Positions 61,856 through 64,000 of a DNA stretch of 64,000 nt are shown piece after piece. Source of the stretch: UBA5239 sp031548025 (GTDB lineage: Bacteria; Verrucomicrobiota; Lentisphaeria; Victivallales; Victivallaceae); the NCBI GenBank assembly GCA_031548025.1, contig JAVBRM010000005.1:62001-126000 (forward strand). Direction: 5' to 3'. A program made the position numbers and the translations under genes. The notes under the pieces were generated by a model. The model was given only the letters and a program-made list of their open reading frames with translations, was not told the origin of the DNA and ran no database searches. Within the stretch, counting starts at the first letter, position 1. Each line of letters opens with the position of its first letter.

Positions 61856-62737
61856 ATGAATGTTAAATTGGTTTTCCTGACCGACGATAATTTTGTCCAA
61901 CATTTATGCACAGCCGCAGCTTCCGCCATACTTAATTGTTCGCGCCCGCTGGATATTTATGTTCTGCATGACGGTCTGAGTGAAACTTCACAGAAAAACA
62001 TCCGAAAGCTTGAAGAGCTGGGCAATGCCACCGTCTCATTCAAACAAATGCTCATGGACGATTATGCCATGGCGCCGGCCTGTAAACAATGGCCGCGCCT
62101 GATTTATGCCAAACTGAATCTTCAGGAACTCCCCCTCGACAAAATCATTCTGCTTGATTGTGATGTGATAGTCCTGGATGACTTGGCAAAGCTTTATGAT
62201 CTTCCACTGGAAGGAAAACCGATCGGCGCCTGCCATAGCCTGACATCCCGCAAAAGGTTGGAATATCTCGGAATAGATCCATTGGATTACCTGAATGCCG
62301 GAATGTTGTTGATTGACCTGAACGAATGCCGGCGTCTGGATTGTAAACGCGGATTCATGGAATTGACCCAGAAATACGCCAGTATCATCAAGTTTCAGGA
62401 ACAGGATATTCTCAATCTTTACTTCAAGGGCAATTGGAAACGCATCAGCAACCGTTGGAATCTTTTCAATAACTTAAACCGCAGACGGATCAAGAAACTG
62501 GCGATGTACGACTATGCCATGCTGGATGAAGCTTTGAAAAATCCGGGTATCGTCCATTATACTACCTATAAACCCTGGAATAAGCCCTTTCCGATAACCT
62601 CTTATGAGCATTATTACCGTGATTACCTGAAATACACTCCATATAAAGATTACAAATTCCCGACCCCATCGCTGAAAGATTACCTGCAATACATTCAAGC
62701 CAAATTGGTTCTGGCCTATAAAAATACTTTTTACTGA
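61856..62737 (+). CDS. GT8-family glycosyltransferase, second of pair
   Basis: A 293-residue paralog of the preceding gene. LVFLTDDNFVQHLCTAAASA starts the fold, LLDCDVIVLDDLAKLYDLPL carries DxD (Asp101, Asp103), then YLNAGMLLIDLNECRR, EQDILNLYFKGNW and IVHYTTYKPWNK. The last step of the pattern, HY-x-x-x-KPW, is intact, so it should be active. The gene ends 7 bases inside the convergent GT2 gene. Both GT8 enzymes probably build an LPS or surface-glycan branch. Confidence 0.93.
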   Translation: MNVKLVFLTDDNFVQHLCTAAASAILNCSRPLDIYVLHDGLSETSQKNIRKLEELGNATVSFKQMLMDDYAMAPACKQWPRLIYAKLNLQELPLDKIILLDCDVIVLDDLAKLYDLPLEGKPIGACHSLTSRKRLEYLGIDPLDYLNAGMLLIDLNECRRLDCKRGFMELTQKYASIIKFQEQDILNLYFKGNWKRISNRWNLFNNLNRRRIKKLAMYDYAMLDEALKNPGIVHYTTYKPWNKPFPITSYEHYYRDYLKYTPYKDYKFPTPSLKDYLQYIQAKLVLAYKNTFY

Positions 62738-63708
62738 TTATTTCCGGACAGGAACTTCTTCTTTTTCTTTACTGCGTGGCAATATGTTTTATATTTCACC
62801 TGAAAAAGGAAAAAATGCCTGTACATTTTCGCGGCAATTTTTTCCGGGTAGGCTAAAATTGCATATTTAAGATAATTTTTCGCCAAAACTCCGAATATAT
62901 TCCTTCTGGCGCGCTCCAGTTGCCAAGCCATCTCCGGGTGCTTCCTTTCATATACATAGCTATCGACAATACATGCAATCCGGCTGATAAAGTCGTTTGT
63001 CAAAACCCGGCACTGCTTTTCCAGCGCTTCCGGATGGTATTTCCCCAATGCATGATGGTTGGTAATCGAAGCGGCACTGCTCCGGTAGGCCAACAACGGT
63101 TTGTCGATTCGGATGATATCTCCCGTCAGGATGGCACGAAACGCAATGATCACGTCTTCGTAAAAACAGCGAGGGTCCATTGGTCCAAATGCCTGAAAGA
63201 TTGATTTTTTGAAAGCCATTCCACAACCGGTTATCCAATATTCATTGCGGGAAACACTGTTCAAACCGGGTTGAATCTTTAATTGATGCCATTTCGAATC
63301 CAAGGGTTTTCCTTCTTCATCGATCAAGTCAAATGCAGACCATACCAGCGAAGCGGAAGGATTATCCATAAATGTTTTCACCTGGGTGCTCACCCGCTCC
63401 GGATATGAAATATCATCGGCAGCGGAAGCAACAATTATCTCGCTGTCGCATAATTCGACCACCTTGTTGATATGACCGCCGATACCCAGGTTCCGGGGGT
63501 TCCGGTTCAGCACGATCCGGTGCGGACCTTTATATTCAGCCGCCACCTGCTGCATGATTTCCCAAGTCCGGTCTGTTGAATAGTCATCGGAAAATATCAA
63601 CTGCAGATTCTCGTAATCCTGACTCAAAGCCGCCCGCAAAGCCTCCGCCACCCATTTTTCCTGATTGTACGATATCACATACATCGATACCAATGGCGTA
63701 TTATCCAT
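62731..63708 (-). CDS. GT2-family glycosyltransferase
   Basis: A 325-residue GT-A transferase. VSMYVISYNQEKWVAEALRA starts it, LIFSDDYSTDRTWEIMQQV is the nucleotide-binding strand with SDD, ASAADDISYPERVS carries the metal-binding ADD motif, and CFYEDVIIAFRA the catalytic-base region. The ATG at 63708 is chosen because sequence further upstream belongs to a repeat element. The Lys-rich tail resembles that of the next gene at the window edge. The donor is unknown. Confidence 0.88.
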   Translation of the reverse strand: MDNTPLVSMYVISYNQEKWVAEALRAALSQDYENLQLIFSDDYSTDRTWEIMQQVAAEYKGPHRIVLNRNPRNLGIGGHINKVVELCDSEIIVASAADDISYPERVSTQVKTFMDNPSASLVWSAFDLIDEEGKPLDSKWHQLKIQPGLNSVSRNEYWITGCGMAFKKSIFQAFGPMDPRCFYEDVIIAFRAILTGDIIRIDKPLLAYRSSAASITNHHALGKYHPEALEKQCRVLTNDFISRIACIVDSYVYERKHPEMAWQLERARRNIFGVLAKNYLKYAILAYPEKIAAKMYRHFFLFQVKYKTYCHAVKKKKKFLSGNNQ

Positions 63709-63714
63709 TTTATT

Positions 63715-63876
63715 TAGGGAGCTGGAAATTGCTGAAATACCGTTAATTTTCGAAAGATTTCCGAGGGATTTTTGTTGAATTTGTGAGGAACATAACGAGT
63801 TATGTAACGAGTAAATCCGGCAAAAAGCGCCGGGAAGATTCGAAAGTTGGTATTTCAGCATTTTCCGGCTCCTTTA
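63715..63876. repeat. Terminal-inverted-repeat element, copy 2 (long form)
   Basis: A 162-base element with arms like those at 36613-36684: left AGGGAGCTGGAAATTGCTGA then AATACC, right GGTATTTCAGCATTTTCC followed by GGCTCC. The interior includes ACATAACGAGTTATGTAACG. The right arm contains the stop of the partial gene at 63874, and the left end lies 7 bases before the GT2 start. The arms pair over ~24 bp. Confidence 0.85.
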
Positions 63877-64000
63877 CCTCTTGCTCAACGATTTTCTTTT
63901 TTGCACAAAGGCCTTCCTGATATATTTCAGCCGAACAGTAAAAAGATAAAACCGCAAATATATTTTAAGAGCCATTCCAGCAGAAAATGCAAAAGTAATA
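63874..64000 (-). CDS. C-terminal end of a gene, probably GT2 paralog
   Basis: Open frame of 41 codons plus TAA (63874-63876), entering from the right edge. The last residues include GMALKIYLRFYLFTVRLKYI and end KRKSLSKR. This resembles the tail of the neighbouring GT2 protein (AAKMYRHFFLFQVKYK then KKKKKF) in hydrophobic and basic pattern, so a paralogous glycosyltransferase is likely. No catalytic motif is in view. Confidence 0.5.
   Translation of the reverse strand, partial: ITFAFSAGMALKIYLRFYLFTVRLKYIRKAFVQKRKSLSKR

Noticed and set aside
63709..63861. N-terminal extension of the GT2 protein
   Set aside because: The additional codons read through the inverted-repeat element and do not resemble a glycosyltransferase N-terminus; the ATG at 63708 places the fold at the usual position.
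1..64000. tRNA or rRNA genes
   Set aside because: I found no cloverleaf-consistent segment with a GTTCGANTC arm outside coding sequence, and no rRNA-like stretch. A covariance-model scan would be decisive.

Overview
The window looks like a chromosomal segment of a Gram-negative, glycan-degrading member of the PVC group, most likely Lentisphaerota (Victivallales-like). Reasons: prepilin-like proteins of the DUF1559 style sit directly beside multidomain glycoside hydrolases; LPS genes are present (HldD, an LptD-like protein); there is an FG-GAP repeat protein with a C-terminus I associate with that phylum; and promoters resemble sigma-70 sites. This placement is inference from gene content; no rRNA or tRNA gene is present to confirm it.

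Layout. 0-4.7 kb: envelope genes (hldD, lptD-like) behind an odd zinc-type dehydrogenase with two tandem cofactor-binding domains. 4.7-8.6 kb: GntR regulator, PHP-domain protein and UroD-like protein. 8.5-11.2 kb: a gene-poor island bounded by a ~57 bp imperfect inverted repeat; it holds a 9-bp tandem repeat, a REP-like hairpin and one internally repeated FG-GAP protein. 11.2-14.4 kb: thioesterase and topoisomerase I, the latter with four C-terminal repeats in place of zinc fingers.

30.4-14.4 kb (minus strand): one long, tightly packed 16-gene glycan operon. It starts with CDP-glucose/CDP-3,6-dideoxyhexose genes (rfbF, rfbG, rfbH), continues with a NeuB-like synthase, a TPP enzyme, a KdsC-like phosphatase, a GDP-mannose-hydrolase-like Nudix protein, a C-methyltransferase-like protein and three radical SAM/SPASM proteins, and ends with a GtrB-like transferase, a HAD phosphatase, GtrA, an epimerase and a PMT/TMTC-like membrane glycosyltransferase. 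The set suggests synthesis, modification, flipping and extracytoplasmic attachment of an unusual, possibly branched, deoxysugar.

46.2-30.5 kb (minus strand): two carbohydrate-use modules with the same order, LacI regulator - prepilin-like protein - giant secreted hydrolase - GH130 phosphorylase. Each LacI gene has a near-consensus promoter followed directly by its own palindromic operator. One module has a free SASA-type esterase; the other has an SGNH esterase domain fused in circularly permuted order to the hydrolase.

46.3-50.2 kb: MarR-GNAT-aminotransferase operon, then a GH16 enzyme divergent from an AraC regulator with direct-repeat sites between them. 60.7-50.3 kb (minus strand): a seven-gene membrane operon of three SPFH (HflK/HflC-like) proteins, a His-rich P1B metal ATPase, an ABC ATPase/permease pair and a membrane-anchored repeat protein. 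60.9-64 kb: two GT8 and two GT2 glycosyltransferases, with a second copy of a terminal-inverted-repeat element also found beside the first LacI gene.
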